Source of the DNA: an uncultured Bacteroidales bacterium
GTDB lineage: Bacteria; Bacteroidota; Bacteroidia; Bacteroidales; F082
NCBI GenBank assembly: GCA_905233685.1
Contig: CAJOEZ010000009.1
Coordinates: forward strand, 248,001 to 312,000
Reading direction: 5' to 3'
DNA: 64,000 bases
Shown here: one piece after another, positions 44,148 to 52,283 of the stretch
Numbering within the stretch: the stretch's first letter is position 1
Layout of the letters: every line of letters begins with the position of its first letter
Program-made: the position numbers and the translations under genes
Notes under the pieces: model-generated
Database searches by the model: none
What the model saw: the letters and a program-made list of their open reading frames with translations, nothing else
What the model was told of the DNA's origin: nothing

Positions 44148-46352
44148 ATGGCAAAGAAAGATGACCAGAAAATCCACAAGCTGCTGAAGACAATCTTTGG
44201 TTTCGACCAGTTCAAGGGGAACCAGGAAGAAATCATCAAGAGCATCCTCGGCCGCAACAACACCTTCGTATTGATGCCCACGGGAGGCGGCAAGTCGCTA
44301 TGCTACCAACTGCCCGCACTGATGTCGGAAGGCACGGCCATCGTAGTGTCGCCGCTCATCGCACTGATGAAGAACCAAGTCGACATGATTCGCAATTTCG
44401 GCACCGAGTTGGGTATTGCGCATGTGATGAATTCTTCGTTGTCGAAAGCGGAACTGCTTGAGGTGAAGGAAGACCTGAAAAGCGGCAAGACCAAATTGTT
44501 ATATGTTGCTCCCGAATCGCTCACCAAAGACGAGACGGTGGAGTTTTTGCGCACGCTGAAGATTTCGTTCGTTGCCATCGACGAGGCACACTGCATCTCG
44601 GAATGGGGTCATGATTTCCGCCCTGAATATCGCCGCCTGCGTCCCATCATCAACGCCATCGACGACACACTGCCCATCATAGCCCTGACTGCCACGGCCA
44701 CGGTGAAGGTGCAGAACGACATCATGAAGAACCTTGAAATCATGGATGCCAAGGTCTTCAAGTCGTCTTTCGACCGTCCGAACCTCTATTATGAAGTGCG
44801 CCCTAAGACAAAGGATGTCGTCAAAGACATTATCAAGTACATCAAGCAGAATCCAGGCAAGTCGGGCATCGTGTATTGCCTCAGCCGCAAGAAGGTGGAG
44901 GAACTGGCCGAGACGCTGGTCGTCAACAACATACGCGCCTTGCCATACCATGCCGGATTGGACAGCCAGACTCGCAAAGAAAACCAAGACAAGTTCCTTA
45001 TGGAGGAGGCTGACGTCATTGTGGCCACTATCGCCTTTGGCATGGGTATCGACAAGCCCGATGTGCGTTTCGTCATCCACCACGACATCCCCAAGAGTCT
45101 TGAAGGCTACTACCAAGAGACAGGCCGCGCCGGTCGTGATGGTGGAGAGGGCAACTGCATCGCCTTCTACGATTATGAGGACATCCACAAGTTAGAAAAG
45201 TTCAACAAAGGCAAAAACGTGGCCGAGCAGGAAATCGCTCGCGAATTACTGAACGAAACAGTAACTTACGCTGAATCAGCAGTTTGTCGTCACAAATTAT
45301 TGCTCCATTACTTTGGCGAGGAATACAACAAAGAAAACTGCGGTTCGTGCGACAACTGCCGCTCGCCCAAGGAGAAATTCGACGGCAAGGAAGACCTGAA
45401 ACTCGTCCTCGAAGCCGTGGAAGAGACCAAACAGCTCTTCAAGACCAAGCACATCGCCGAATTGCTGGCAGGCAAGCTGACGGGCGACATCAAGTCGGCC
45501 AAACAAGAAAACAACGAGTTCTTTGGTGCAGGTGACGATCACGACGAGAAATATTGGACGGCGGTCATCCGTCAAGCCCTAGTTAACAAGCTACTGTCCA
45601 AGGATATAGAAAACTACGGCATTCTGAAAATCACGAAGGAAGGCAAGAACTTCATCAAGAAGCCTTACACCATCATGCTCGTCAAGGACCACGACTACGA
45701 CAACGGCGACGAAGATGATCCTGATGCCCTCGCCATGAGCGGCGGCAAGGATGGCGGAGCCGACAAGACATTGTTCGCCCTACTGAAGGACTTGCGCAAG
45801 ACCATCGCCAAGCAGAACGGATTGCCGCCTTTCGTCATCTTCCAAGACCCCTCTTTGGAGGACATGGCCATCCAATACCCCATCACCAAAGAGGAAATGA
45901 CGCAAATCGCGGGTGTGGGTGCAGGCAAGGCCGAAAAGTTCGGCGAGCCGTTCATCAAGCTCATCAAGGAATATGTCGAAGAAAACGAAATCACACGACC
46001 TAACGACATGGTTGTCAAGTCGGTAGTGAATAATTCCGCACTGAAAATCGGCATCATCCAGAACATCGACAAGAAGATTCCGCTTGAGGATATCGCCTAC
46101 GGCAAGGGACTGGAATTCGACGAGTTGCTTTCCGAAATCGAGAGCATTGTGTCGTCGGGCACCCACTTGGACATCAACTATTACATCGAGGACAACGTGG
46201 ACATCTACCATCAGGAAGACATTCTGAATTATTTCCAAGAGGCCGAGACCGACAACATCCAAACGGCGCTCCGCGAACTTGGCGAAGACGAGTACGAGGA
46301 AGAAGAAGTCCGACTGATGCGCATCAAGTTCCTTTCGGATGTCGGTAACTGA
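44148..46352 (+). CDS. recQ: ATP-dependent DNA helicase RecQ
   Basis: This superfamily 2 helicase has LMPTGGGKSLCYQLPA (Walker A), AIDEAHCISEWGHDFRPEY (DEAH box), QETGRAGRDG (motif VI) and the RQC zinc cysteines in YNKENCGSCDNC. An HRDC domain follows (FVIFQDPSLEDMA). At 734 aa it is complete, with a C-terminal extension of about 110 acidic residues. It is followed 6 bp later by a DUF4296 lipoprotein gene. Confidence 0.96.
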   Translation: MAKKDDQKIHKLLKTIFGFDQFKGNQEEIIKSILGRNNTFVLMPTGGGKSLCYQLPALMSEGTAIVVSPLIALMKNQVDMIRNFGTELGIAHVMNSSLSKAELLEVKEDLKSGKTKLLYVAPESLTKDETVEFLRTLKISFVAIDEAHCISEWGHDFRPEYRRLRPIINAIDDTLPIIALTATATVKVQNDIMKNLEIMDAKVFKSSFDRPNLYYEVRPKTKDVVKDIIKYIKQNPGKSGIVYCLSRKKVEELAETLVVNNIRALPYHAGLDSQTRKENQDKFLMEEADVIVATIAFGMGIDKPDVRFVIHHDIPKSLEGYYQETGRAGRDGGEGNCIAFYDYEDIHKLEKFNKGKNVAEQEIARELLNETVTYAESAVCRHKLLLHYFGEEYNKENCGSCDNCRSPKEKFDGKEDLKLVLEAVEETKQLFKTKHIAELLAGKLTGDIKSAKQENNEFFGAGDDHDEKYWTAVIRQALVNKLLSKDIENYGILKITKEGKNFIKKPYTIMLVKDHDYDNGDEDDPDALAMSGGKDGGADKTLFALLKDLRKTIAKQNGLPPFVIFQDPSLEDMAIQYPITKEEMTQIAGVGAGKAEKFGEPFIKLIKEYVEENEITRPNDMVVKSVVNNSALKIGIIQNIDKKIPLEDIAYGKGLEFDELLSEIESIVSSGTHLDINYYIEDNVDIYHQEDILNYFQEAETDNIQTALRELGEDEYEEEEVRLMRIKFLSDVGN

Positions 46353-46358
46353 TTCACA

Positions 46359-46706
46359 ATGAAACGTTTACTTGCATTTATTCTATTGTTGCTTTTGTCG
46401 GCGTCATGTGCCAACAAAAGCAACAACAAGTATAAGCCGTCGCTCACCGAGCAGGAGATGATTTCCATCCTGAGCGACATACAAATCCTTGAGGCCGATT
46501 TGACTCTCCGCAAAACCAACCAGCAGGACATCACGGGCTTGCCACAGCAATACTACGACCAACTCTTTGAGCACTACGGCATTACGGACAGCATTTTTTC
46601 CGAAAACTTGAAGTATTACACGGAACACCCGAATGATTTGGAACGGTTGATGGACTCCGTGATACAGCGGCTGACGCGGGAACAAGCTACTTTTTCAACT
46701 CAGTAG
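46359..46706 (+). CDS. DUF4296 lipoprotein, 115 aa
   Basis: The lipoprotein signal (LLAFILLLLLSASC) is followed by the DUF4296 pattern: MISILSDIQILEADLTL, a YYDQLFEHYGIT step and YYTEHPNDLERLMDSV. It is conserved in Bacteroidota with no known role. Its 3' end overlaps the convergent lipoprotein gene by 20 bp. Confidence 0.88.
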   Translation: MKRLLAFILLLLLSASCANKSNNKYKPSLTEQEMISILSDIQILEADLTLRKTNQQDITGLPQQYYDQLFEHYGITDSIFSENLKYYTEHPNDLERLMDSVIQRLTREQATFSTQ

Positions 46707-47733
46707 CCAACACATCATTCAGCTTTTTCGCAGCATCCAACAACATGCTCTCGTCCGTTGGGACGGGAACGGGTTGGCTGTTGTTCAAACGACTCAAGGT
46801 CTCCGAGGAACAAGCCTCGCGGTCACCCTTGATGGTGGTGTAGTCGTTCTTGAAAGTGGATTTCACCTCGAAAGGAACGACGCCCAATTGGCGCTTGGCA
46901 TCATTGGCAAAGTAACGAATGCTGCCCGAAACGATTACGCTCTTGTTCTGCGAGTGGTCGGTGACATCCACAGACTTGCCGTTGTTGTTCTCTTTAAACG
47001 TTACCTCGTCCAAGCGCATAGGCGAGATGGAAACCTGTTTAACAACCACATAGGCAAAAGGATGCTTGGGATTCTTCATAACATGAATTCCATCGATTCC
47101 CGCAGGAAGTTCATTTTTGTCAAAGCTAAACACAACATCTTGGAAACCGTCGGGTAAAGTATAGTCCGACGTGAAGCCGAACTCCACCTGTTCAGCCGAA
47201 TAAAGCGCAAGCTTTTTCTGCAAATTGAGCAATTGAGGATTCTCTCGGTTGGTGCGTTTCAGTTGTTCGATGCACTCTTCGGCTTCGGCGGCGTTGGCTT
47301 TCGGGTCTGTGCTGAGCAAAATGTTTGTTTTTGCCACCAAATAGTTTTCCGCCTTGTTGCGGGCAGCCAAAATGTCGTCGTCAAGGTCGAGTCTCACATA
47401 GTTCATGCCGTTTTTGACCTTTGTGGGGAAGCATTTCAAGGCATCATTGCGGCCTTTCATGCTGCAATAACGCTGGTAGATTTCCGGCCACACATCGGGC
47501 TGGCCGGTAGCTTTCAGGGCCTGGATGCGCTCGTGGTCGGCTTGGTTGGCCTTGTGGTAAGAAGCCGCCACATAGTTGATGTCTTGGGCATTCTTGTTTC
47601 CGCTACAAATTTTAGGGGCAAGTCGCTGTATTACTTGGTCATATTCTTGGGCTTCGTATAGTTTTTGGGTTGTGTTGCAGGCCGTCAGCATTGCGCCGAA
47701 CATCAAAGCGGGAATCAGTCGGAGGTATTTCAT
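46687..47733 (-). CDS. Hypothetical lipoprotein, 348 aa
   Basis: The signal peptide (LRLIPALMFGAMLTAC) ends in a lipobox. The N-terminal 150 residues are helical and TPR-like (LYEAQEYDQVIQRLAPKIC, NYVAASYHKANQADHERI). The C-terminal half is beta-rich (VVFSFDKNELPAGIDGIHV). I start at ATG 47733; the open frame runs 23 codons further into a hairpin repeat. It overlaps the convergent DUF4296 gene by 20 bp. Family not recognised. Confidence 0.75.
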   Translation of the reverse strand: MKYLRLIPALMFGAMLTACNTTQKLYEAQEYDQVIQRLAPKICSGNKNAQDINYVAASYHKANQADHERIQALKATGQPDVWPEIYQRYCSMKGRNDALKCFPTKVKNGMNYVRLDLDDDILAARNKAENYLVAKTNILLSTDPKANAAEAEECIEQLKRTNRENPQLLNLQKKLALYSAEQVEFGFTSDYTLPDGFQDVVFSFDKNELPAGIDGIHVMKNPKHPFAYVVVKQVSISPMRLDEVTFKENNNGKSVDVTDHSQNKSVIVSGSIRYFANDAKRQLGVVPFEVKSTFKNDYTTIKGDREACSSETLSRLNNSQPVPVPTDESMLLDAAKKLNDVLATELKK

Positions 47734-47760
47734 GGTTTTTCTGTTTTTAATTTGATTTCG

Positions 47761-47819
47761 GGACATCGAGACCGAGAGACTTCGGGAAAAACCCGAAGTC
47801 ACGATGTCCGGTTGTCTCG
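47761..47819. repeat. Complex hairpin repeat between divergent genes
   Basis: The inner stem GACTTCGGG/CCCGAAGTC (47778-47786 and 47792-47800) is perfect, with loop AAAAA. The outer stem is GGACATCG/CGATGTCC (47761-47768 and 47802-47809). CGAGAC and GTCTCG add a third pair. It sits between the lipoprotein gene at 47733 and the polyprenyl synthase gene. Confidence 0.75.
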
Positions 47820-47876
47820 CAGTTCATAAAAAACCACAAATTTCGCTCCAAAATTGTCCGATTGGACAGTTTTTTT

Positions 47877-47884
47877 TACTTTTG
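47877..47884 (+). promoter_or_regulatory. -7 box TACTTTTG for the polyprenyl synthase gene
   Basis: It is a full consensus match 22 bp before the ATG at 47906. Confidence 0.5.
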
Positions 47885-47905
47885 CGCCAGCAAAATCCTT
47901 TTTTC

Positions 47906-48877
47906 ATGGAAAAAATCAAGCAACTGCAACAGGATTTCGCCGATTTCATGGCGAAAACGGACTTCGGTGGAAACCCAGCCGAACTTTACGCACCGATTTC
48001 ATATACGATTCTCCAAAGCGGAAAACGCCTCCGCCCCATGCTCTGCCTCTTGGCCAATGAGATGTTTGGCGGCGACGAGCAGCAAGCCCTTTGGCCCGCC
48101 TTGGCCTTGGAGACATTTCACAACTTCACCTTGATTCATGACGACATCATGGACCAAGCCCCGCTGCGGCGCGGCAAGGAGACTGTCTACCAGAAATGGA
48201 ACGCCAACATCGCCATTCTTTCGGGCGACGCCATGTTGGCCATGGCCTTCCAATATGCGCTGAAACCTGAAAAAGGCGCCGAACTTGCGCAACTTTTGGG
48301 CAAAGTGGCCCGAGAAATTTGCGAAGGCCAGCAGATGGACCTCAATTTTGAGACCCTTGGCAATGTGACAATTGACGAGTATTTGGAGATGATTCGGCTG
48401 AAAACGGCGGTTCTGTTGGCCTCAGCATTGCAGATGGGTGCCACCGTGGCAGGCGCGAAAGAAGCTGACATTCAATTGCTTTATGAATTCGGCATCAACT
48501 TGGGCATGAGCTTCCAACTGCAAGATGACATTCTCGACCTTTACAGCGATGTGGCCACATTCGGCAAAAAACACGGCGGCGACATTGCCGACAACAAGAA
48601 GACTTACCTTTATCTGAAGGCTTTGGGGTTAGCTTCCGAAAAAGACCGCAAACGTCTCGAACACCTCTTCACCCTCCGCATTGACCACGACGAGGAGGAA
48701 AAAATCGAGGAAGTACAGGCCATCTACGACCGCTTGCATGTGAAGGAAGCTTCGGAACGAGTCATGGCCGACTACGACCAAAAGGCCTTCAAAGCCTTGG
48801 AAGCCATTGATTTGCCTGCGGAACGAAAAATCCACCTGCGCACTTATGCCGAGTTGCTTTCGGGGAGGAAGAAATAA
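47906..48877 (+). CDS. ispA: Polyprenyl diphosphate synthase (IspA/IdsA-like), 323 aa
   Basis: It joins isopentenyl diphosphate units to allylic diphosphates. The first Asp-rich motif is DDIMDQAPLRRG; the second is QLQDDILDLY. GKRLRPML near the N-terminus binds IPP. Product length (farnesyl, geranylgeranyl or longer) cannot be read with certainty from the sequence. The start at ATG 47906 follows a -7 box; the longer frame from 47804 runs through the hairpin repeat. Confidence 0.9.
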   Translation: MEKIKQLQQDFADFMAKTDFGGNPAELYAPISYTILQSGKRLRPMLCLLANEMFGGDEQQALWPALALETFHNFTLIHDDIMDQAPLRRGKETVYQKWNANIAILSGDAMLAMAFQYALKPEKGAELAQLLGKVAREICEGQQMDLNFETLGNVTIDEYLEMIRLKTAVLLASALQMGATVAGAKEADIQLLYEFGINLGMSFQLQDDILDLYSDVATFGKKHGGDIADNKKTYLYLKALGLASEKDRKRLEHLFTLRIDHDEEEKIEEVQAIYDRLHVKEASERVMADYDQKAFKALEAIDLPAERKIHLRTYAELLSGRKK

Positions 48878-48898
48878 TTCGCTACACGAGGAAAAAGT

Positions 48899-48933
48899 AG
48901 AGGAGGCTTCACAAACGGGAGCCTCCTCTTTTG
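48899..48933 (+). terminator. Terminator after the polyprenyl synthase gene
   Basis: The stem AGAGGAGGCT/AGCCTCCTCT has an 11-nt loop and is followed by TTTTGTTT. Confidence 0.85.
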
Positions 48934-48955
48934 TTTATTAGCGTCAAGACACAGA

Positions 48956-49372
48956 TTATTTGCTGTCTTTGCTGTCTTTTGACTTTTTCACGGCCTTGGT
49001 CTCTTTGCTGACGGCCTTTTGCTCGACTTTCTTTTCGTCTTTGGCGGCTGAGCAGCAGTCTTTGCTCTTCTTGTCGCACTCTTTCGATTCGGCAGCGCAT
49101 GCTTTCGTCTCTTTCGACTTGCAGCAGTCGCCCTTCACTTCTTTGGTTTCTTTTGACTTGCAGCAGTCGGCTTTCACTTCTTTCGATTCGGCAGAGACTT
49201 GAGGCTTGGCTTCTTTGGTGGTCGGAGTGGCATCCTTGGAGGCTTTCACCGTGGTAGTGGTCTCTTTTTCAGTAGTTTTTTGCTTGACAGGATTCTGGGC
49301 TTCAGCGTTTTGGATGCCCATTGCGCTGATGGCGAAGAAAACCAAAGCGCCAAATAAGATGGATTTTTTCAT
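48956..49372 (-). CDS. Secreted Lys/Cys-rich repeat protein, 138 aa
   Basis: The signal peptide (KKSILFGALVFFAISAM, cleavage near AEAQ) is followed by a low-complexity Lys/Glu/Thr region. Two DCCKSKETK units and a DCCSAAKD unit lie between residues about 67 and 120, along with ACAAESKECDKK. Cys-Cys pairs in a highly charged secreted protein could bind metal or form disulfides. The start is ATG 49372; the frame extends 26 codons further without a signal. It lies downstream of pcm on the same strand. Confidence 0.7.
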   Translation of the reverse strand: MKKSILFGALVFFAISAMGIQNAEAQNPVKQKTTEKETTTTVKASKDATPTTKEAKPQVSAESKEVKADCCKSKETKEVKGDCCKSKETKACAAESKECDKKSKDCCSAAKDEKKVEQKAVSKETKAVKKSKDSKDSK

Positions 49373-49446
49373 TGTATTGTGAATTAAGTTAGACGGAGTT
49401 TTATTATCAAAAATCATACCAAAATACTTAAACATAGAACTCATAG

Positions 49447-50112
49447 TCAATCCCGCCCCAATTCCTTCAGCATCGGCACAAACTTGAAGTCGCCAAATTC
49501 TTCTTTATTGAGCGATCCGTCTTCTAACTTGGTGATTCTTAGCATGGTTTGGCCTTCGCCTTCAGCGTTGTCAACGGGAATGACCATAATGCCACCGACT
49601 TTCATTTGGGCGATGAGCATTTCGGGCAGCGTGGGTGCGCCAGCCGTAATAATGACGCGGTCGAAGGGCTGGTAGGTGGGCAAACCCTCGAAACCGTCGC
49701 CAAGAAAGGTTTTCACGCGGAAAGGAAGTTGCTCCAAAAGTTCCTTGGTCTTGAAAAAGAGGTTACGCTGCCGCTCGATGCTGAACACCTTGGCACCCAT
49801 CGCAGCCAACACACAGGCCTGATAGCCCGAACCCGTACCGATTTCGAGTACTTTCATGCCTTTTTTTAGGCCGAGTAACTGGGTTTGGAAGGCCACGGTG
49901 GACGGCTGTGAGATGGTCTGCCCCGAGCCGATGGGGAAAGCCTTGTCCTGATAGGCGAGTTCGACGAAGGAGGAGTCCAAAAACACGTGGCGCGGCACCT
50001 CGTTGATGGCCGTAAGGACGGCCTCGTCCTCAATGCCCTTGTCGCGCAAGGCTTCAACGAGCTGTTTGCGCAAGCCTTTGTGGCGGTAGTTATCTTCTAA
50101 GTGGGTTGTCAT
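49447..50112 (-). CDS. pcm: Protein-L-isoaspartate O-methyltransferase
   Basis: This SAM-dependent enzyme repairs damaged Asp/Asn residues in proteins. It has PIGSGQTISQPSTVAFQTQLL, the SAM-binding VLEIGTGSGYQACVLAAMG and VIITAGAPTLPEML. It is 221 aa and complete. Confidence 0.96.
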   Translation of the reverse strand: MTTHLEDNYRHKGLRKQLVEALRDKGIEDEAVLTAINEVPRHVFLDSSFVELAYQDKAFPIGSGQTISQPSTVAFQTQLLGLKKGMKVLEIGTGSGYQACVLAAMGAKVFSIERQRNLFFKTKELLEQLPFRVKTFLGDGFEGLPTYQPFDRVIITAGAPTLPEMLIAQMKVGGIMVIPVDNAEGEGQTMLRITKLEDGSLNKEEFGDFKFVPMLKELGRD

Positions 50113-50120
50113 AACTAATT

Positions 50121-50148
50121 GTCGGCCCTTCGACAGGCTCAGGGACCT
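50121..50148 (+). repeat. CCCTTCGACAGGCTCAGGG palindromic repeat in the pcm upstream region
   Basis: Bases 50121-50144 are identical to 37170-37193 in the permease gene. The copy lies 9 bp upstream of the pcm start codon, so it is part of the pcm leader or promoter. Confidence 0.85.
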
Positions 50149-50199
50149 CTAACTTCGATTTATGGCGCGAAATTACGGCAAACTTAACGATAAATGTGC

Positions 50200-50207
50200 T
50201 ATTTTTG
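50200..50207 (+). promoter_or_regulatory. -7 box TATTTTTG for the oxidoreductase gene
   Basis: It is a full consensus match 86 bp before the ATG at 50293; the hairpin at 50221-50266 lies in the predicted leader. Confidence 0.5.
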
Positions 50208-50220
50208 CCGAAATTTTTTC

Positions 50221-50266
50221 CTTCGACAAACTCATGGAACCATGAGGATCGCTGAGATTGTCGAAG
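50221..50266 (+). repeat. Hairpin in the oxidoreductase leader
   Basis: CTTCGACAAACTCA (50221-50234) pairs with TGAGATTGTCGAAG (50253-50266) at 13 of 14 positions. The inner CATGG/CCATG pair makes a second small stem. It shares CTTCGACA and CTCA with the 50121 repeat and may be a diverged member. Confidence 0.75.
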
Positions 50267-50292
50267 CGACGAAAACAAATAATAATGGCAAT

Positions 50293-51279
50293 ATGTTGAA
50301 AATTGGTGTTTTAGGTGCAGGGCATTTGGGCAAGATTCATCTCAACTGCATCAAACAAATAGAACAATACGACCTCGTAGGCTTTTTCGACGCCGCTGAG
50401 GAGACGGCCAAGCAAGTGGAGGCCGAAATGGGCGTGAAAAGCTTCGGCTCTATTGACGCACTGATTGACGCGGTGGATGTGGTTGACATCGTCACGCCGA
50501 CCATCCGCCACTTTGAGTGCGCTTCCAAGGCCTTGGCGAAACGCAAACACGTCTTCATCGAGAAACCCATCGTGGCCACGCCCGATGAAGCCAACGCCTT
50601 GAAAAAACTCGCCGACGAGGCGGGCGTGAAAGTGCAAGTGGGTCATGTGGAGCGCTTCAATCCGGCCTTCGTCGCGGCGGAGCCTTTTATTGGCGAACCG
50701 CTCTTTATCGAGGCTCACCGTTTGGCACTTTTTAACCCACGCGGCACAGACGTACCTGTTGTTCTTGACCTTATGGTACACGACTTGGACATCTTGCTCA
50801 CCATTGTCAAGTCGCCTGTGGCGCACATCAGCGCGAGCGGCGTCAGCATCGTCAGCCCCACGCCCGACATTACCAACGTTCGCATCGAGTTCGAGAACGG
50901 CGCGGTGGCCAACCTTACCTCGTCGCGCCTCTCGATGAAGAACATGCGCAAAACCCGCATTTTCCAGAAAGACGCCTACATCACTGTTGATTTTTTGGAC
51001 AAAAAGGCTGAAATCTTCCGCATTCATGACGAGATAGACGACAGCAACCCGCTCTCGATGAACCTTACTTTGGCCGATGGCGAGGAAAAACAGATTACCT
51101 TCGAAATACCTGAAATCCATCCGATTAACGCCATCAAGACCGAGTTGGAGAGCTTTTACAGCGCCATTGTTCACAACACCACGCCGACCGTCAGCATCGA
51201 CGACGGCATCAACGTATTGAGACTGGCCTACCGCATCTTGGATGCCATCGAAGAGTCAAGTGCCAAGGTGAAGAAATAA
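50293..51279 (+). CDS. Gfo/Idh/MocA-family oxidoreductase, 328 aa
   Basis: It is a Rossmann-fold NAD(P)-dependent enzyme: LKIGVLGAGHLGKIHLNCI at the N-terminus, the EKPIVATPDEA motif and the C-terminal domain with VEAHRLALF-like strands. Members oxidise sugars, nucleotide sugars or inositols; the substrate is not evident, but the nearby sugar-phosphate transferase suggests glycan synthesis. The start is ATG 50293; the longer frame would be translated from the hairpin. Confidence 0.9.
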   Translation: MLKIGVLGAGHLGKIHLNCIKQIEQYDLVGFFDAAEETAKQVEAEMGVKSFGSIDALIDAVDVVDIVTPTIRHFECASKALAKRKHVFIEKPIVATPDEANALKKLADEAGVKVQVGHVERFNPAFVAAEPFIGEPLFIEAHRLALFNPRGTDVPVVLDLMVHDLDILLTIVKSPVAHISASGVSIVSPTPDITNVRIEFENGAVANLTSSRLSMKNMRKTRIFQKDAYITVDFLDKKAEIFRIHDEIDDSNPLSMNLTLADGEEKQITFEIPEIHPINAIKTELESFYSAIVHNTTPTVSIDDGINVLRLAYRILDAIEESSAKVKK

Positions 51280-51338
51280 TGCTTTAGGCGAACAATATTA
51301 TCCCGTATCGTCCGTTACCTTATTAAAAAAATACGACT

Positions 51339-52283
51339 ATGAACCAAAGAATTACCTTTGTCGTTTCTTGCTGCCTTTTCCTCGCCTTTGCCTCATGTCA
51401 GAAGTTCAAAGGCTCGCAAACGGTTCCTGCTTACATTCACATCGATACGATTGGTGTGGAATGTGATTATTACACCTATGGTGCCAATACCGCCAACATC
51501 ACCGATGCGTGGATTTATGTTGACGACCAAATTCTTGGTTGCTATGAGTTGCCCGCCACGTTCCCTGTCCTGAAAAAGGGCAAGCATAAAGTGACTGTTT
51601 ATGGCGGCATCTGCATGGACGGAATCGGGGCATCCCGAGGACCTTATCCGTTCTACAAGCCCGTGGAATATCAAGGCTTGGATTTGGAAGAAGATTGCAT
51701 TGACACACTCAATCCCATAGTCACCTATTATCCTATTGGAGAGGGCGTTATGGTGGGCTGGATGGAGGATTTTGAGACTGGCAATGCGCTGCTGCCCACT
51801 TCACAAAGTGACACAAGCGTTATGCGTGTTTCGGGTAGCGAGGCTTGGCATTCGGTCAATTCCTACTATTCGGGCAAGGTGGTACTCCCGCCTGATTCTT
51901 TGGACTTCACCGTGGCCTCCGCCGATGAACTGACCTGTCACACCAACCTGCTGGGCGAGAAACCTCTTTATTTGGAAATGGACTACAAGACCAACGACAC
52001 CATCTTTGTCGGCATCATATTTCGCGAGAACTCCACGTTGGTGCAATGGCCCATGGTGAAGGTGGTGCCCACCGACACCGAACACGACGTGCCGCAAAAG
52101 TGGAAGAAAATCTATATCAACCTCGGCAAACTAATGCATGAGCATGAGAATGCGTCCTATTTCAAGGTCTATTTCACCTCCGACCTAACCGTTCCATCCG
52201 AATACGGACAGCCTGACTACGTGCACCCACATAAGTGGAGATACTACTATTTCGACAACCTGAAAGTGCTCTACCGCCAATGA
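51339..52283 (+). CDS. Hypothetical lipoprotein, 314 aa
   Basis: The signal peptide (VVSCCLFLAFASC) ends in a lipobox. The protein starts with a beta-rich domain (about 25-110, VPAYIHIDTIGVECDYY) that looks like a PEGA-type fold, with DAWIYVDDQILGCYELP and KKGKHKVTVYGG. A larger jelly-roll-like region follows (WMEDFETGN to WRYYYFDNLKVLY). The function is unknown. Its stop overlaps the sugar-transferase start by 4 bp. Confidence 0.78.
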   Translation: MNQRITFVVSCCLFLAFASCQKFKGSQTVPAYIHIDTIGVECDYYTYGANTANITDAWIYVDDQILGCYELPATFPVLKKGKHKVTVYGGICMDGIGASRGPYPFYKPVEYQGLDLEEDCIDTLNPIVTYYPIGEGVMVGWMEDFETGNALLPTSQSDTSVMRVSGSEAWHSVNSYYSGKVVLPPDSLDFTVASADELTCHTNLLGEKPLYLEMDYKTNDTIFVGIIFRENSTLVQWPMVKVVPTDTEHDVPQKWKKIYINLGKLMHEHENASYFKVYFTSDLTVPSEYGQPDYVHPHKWRYYYFDNLKVLYRQ

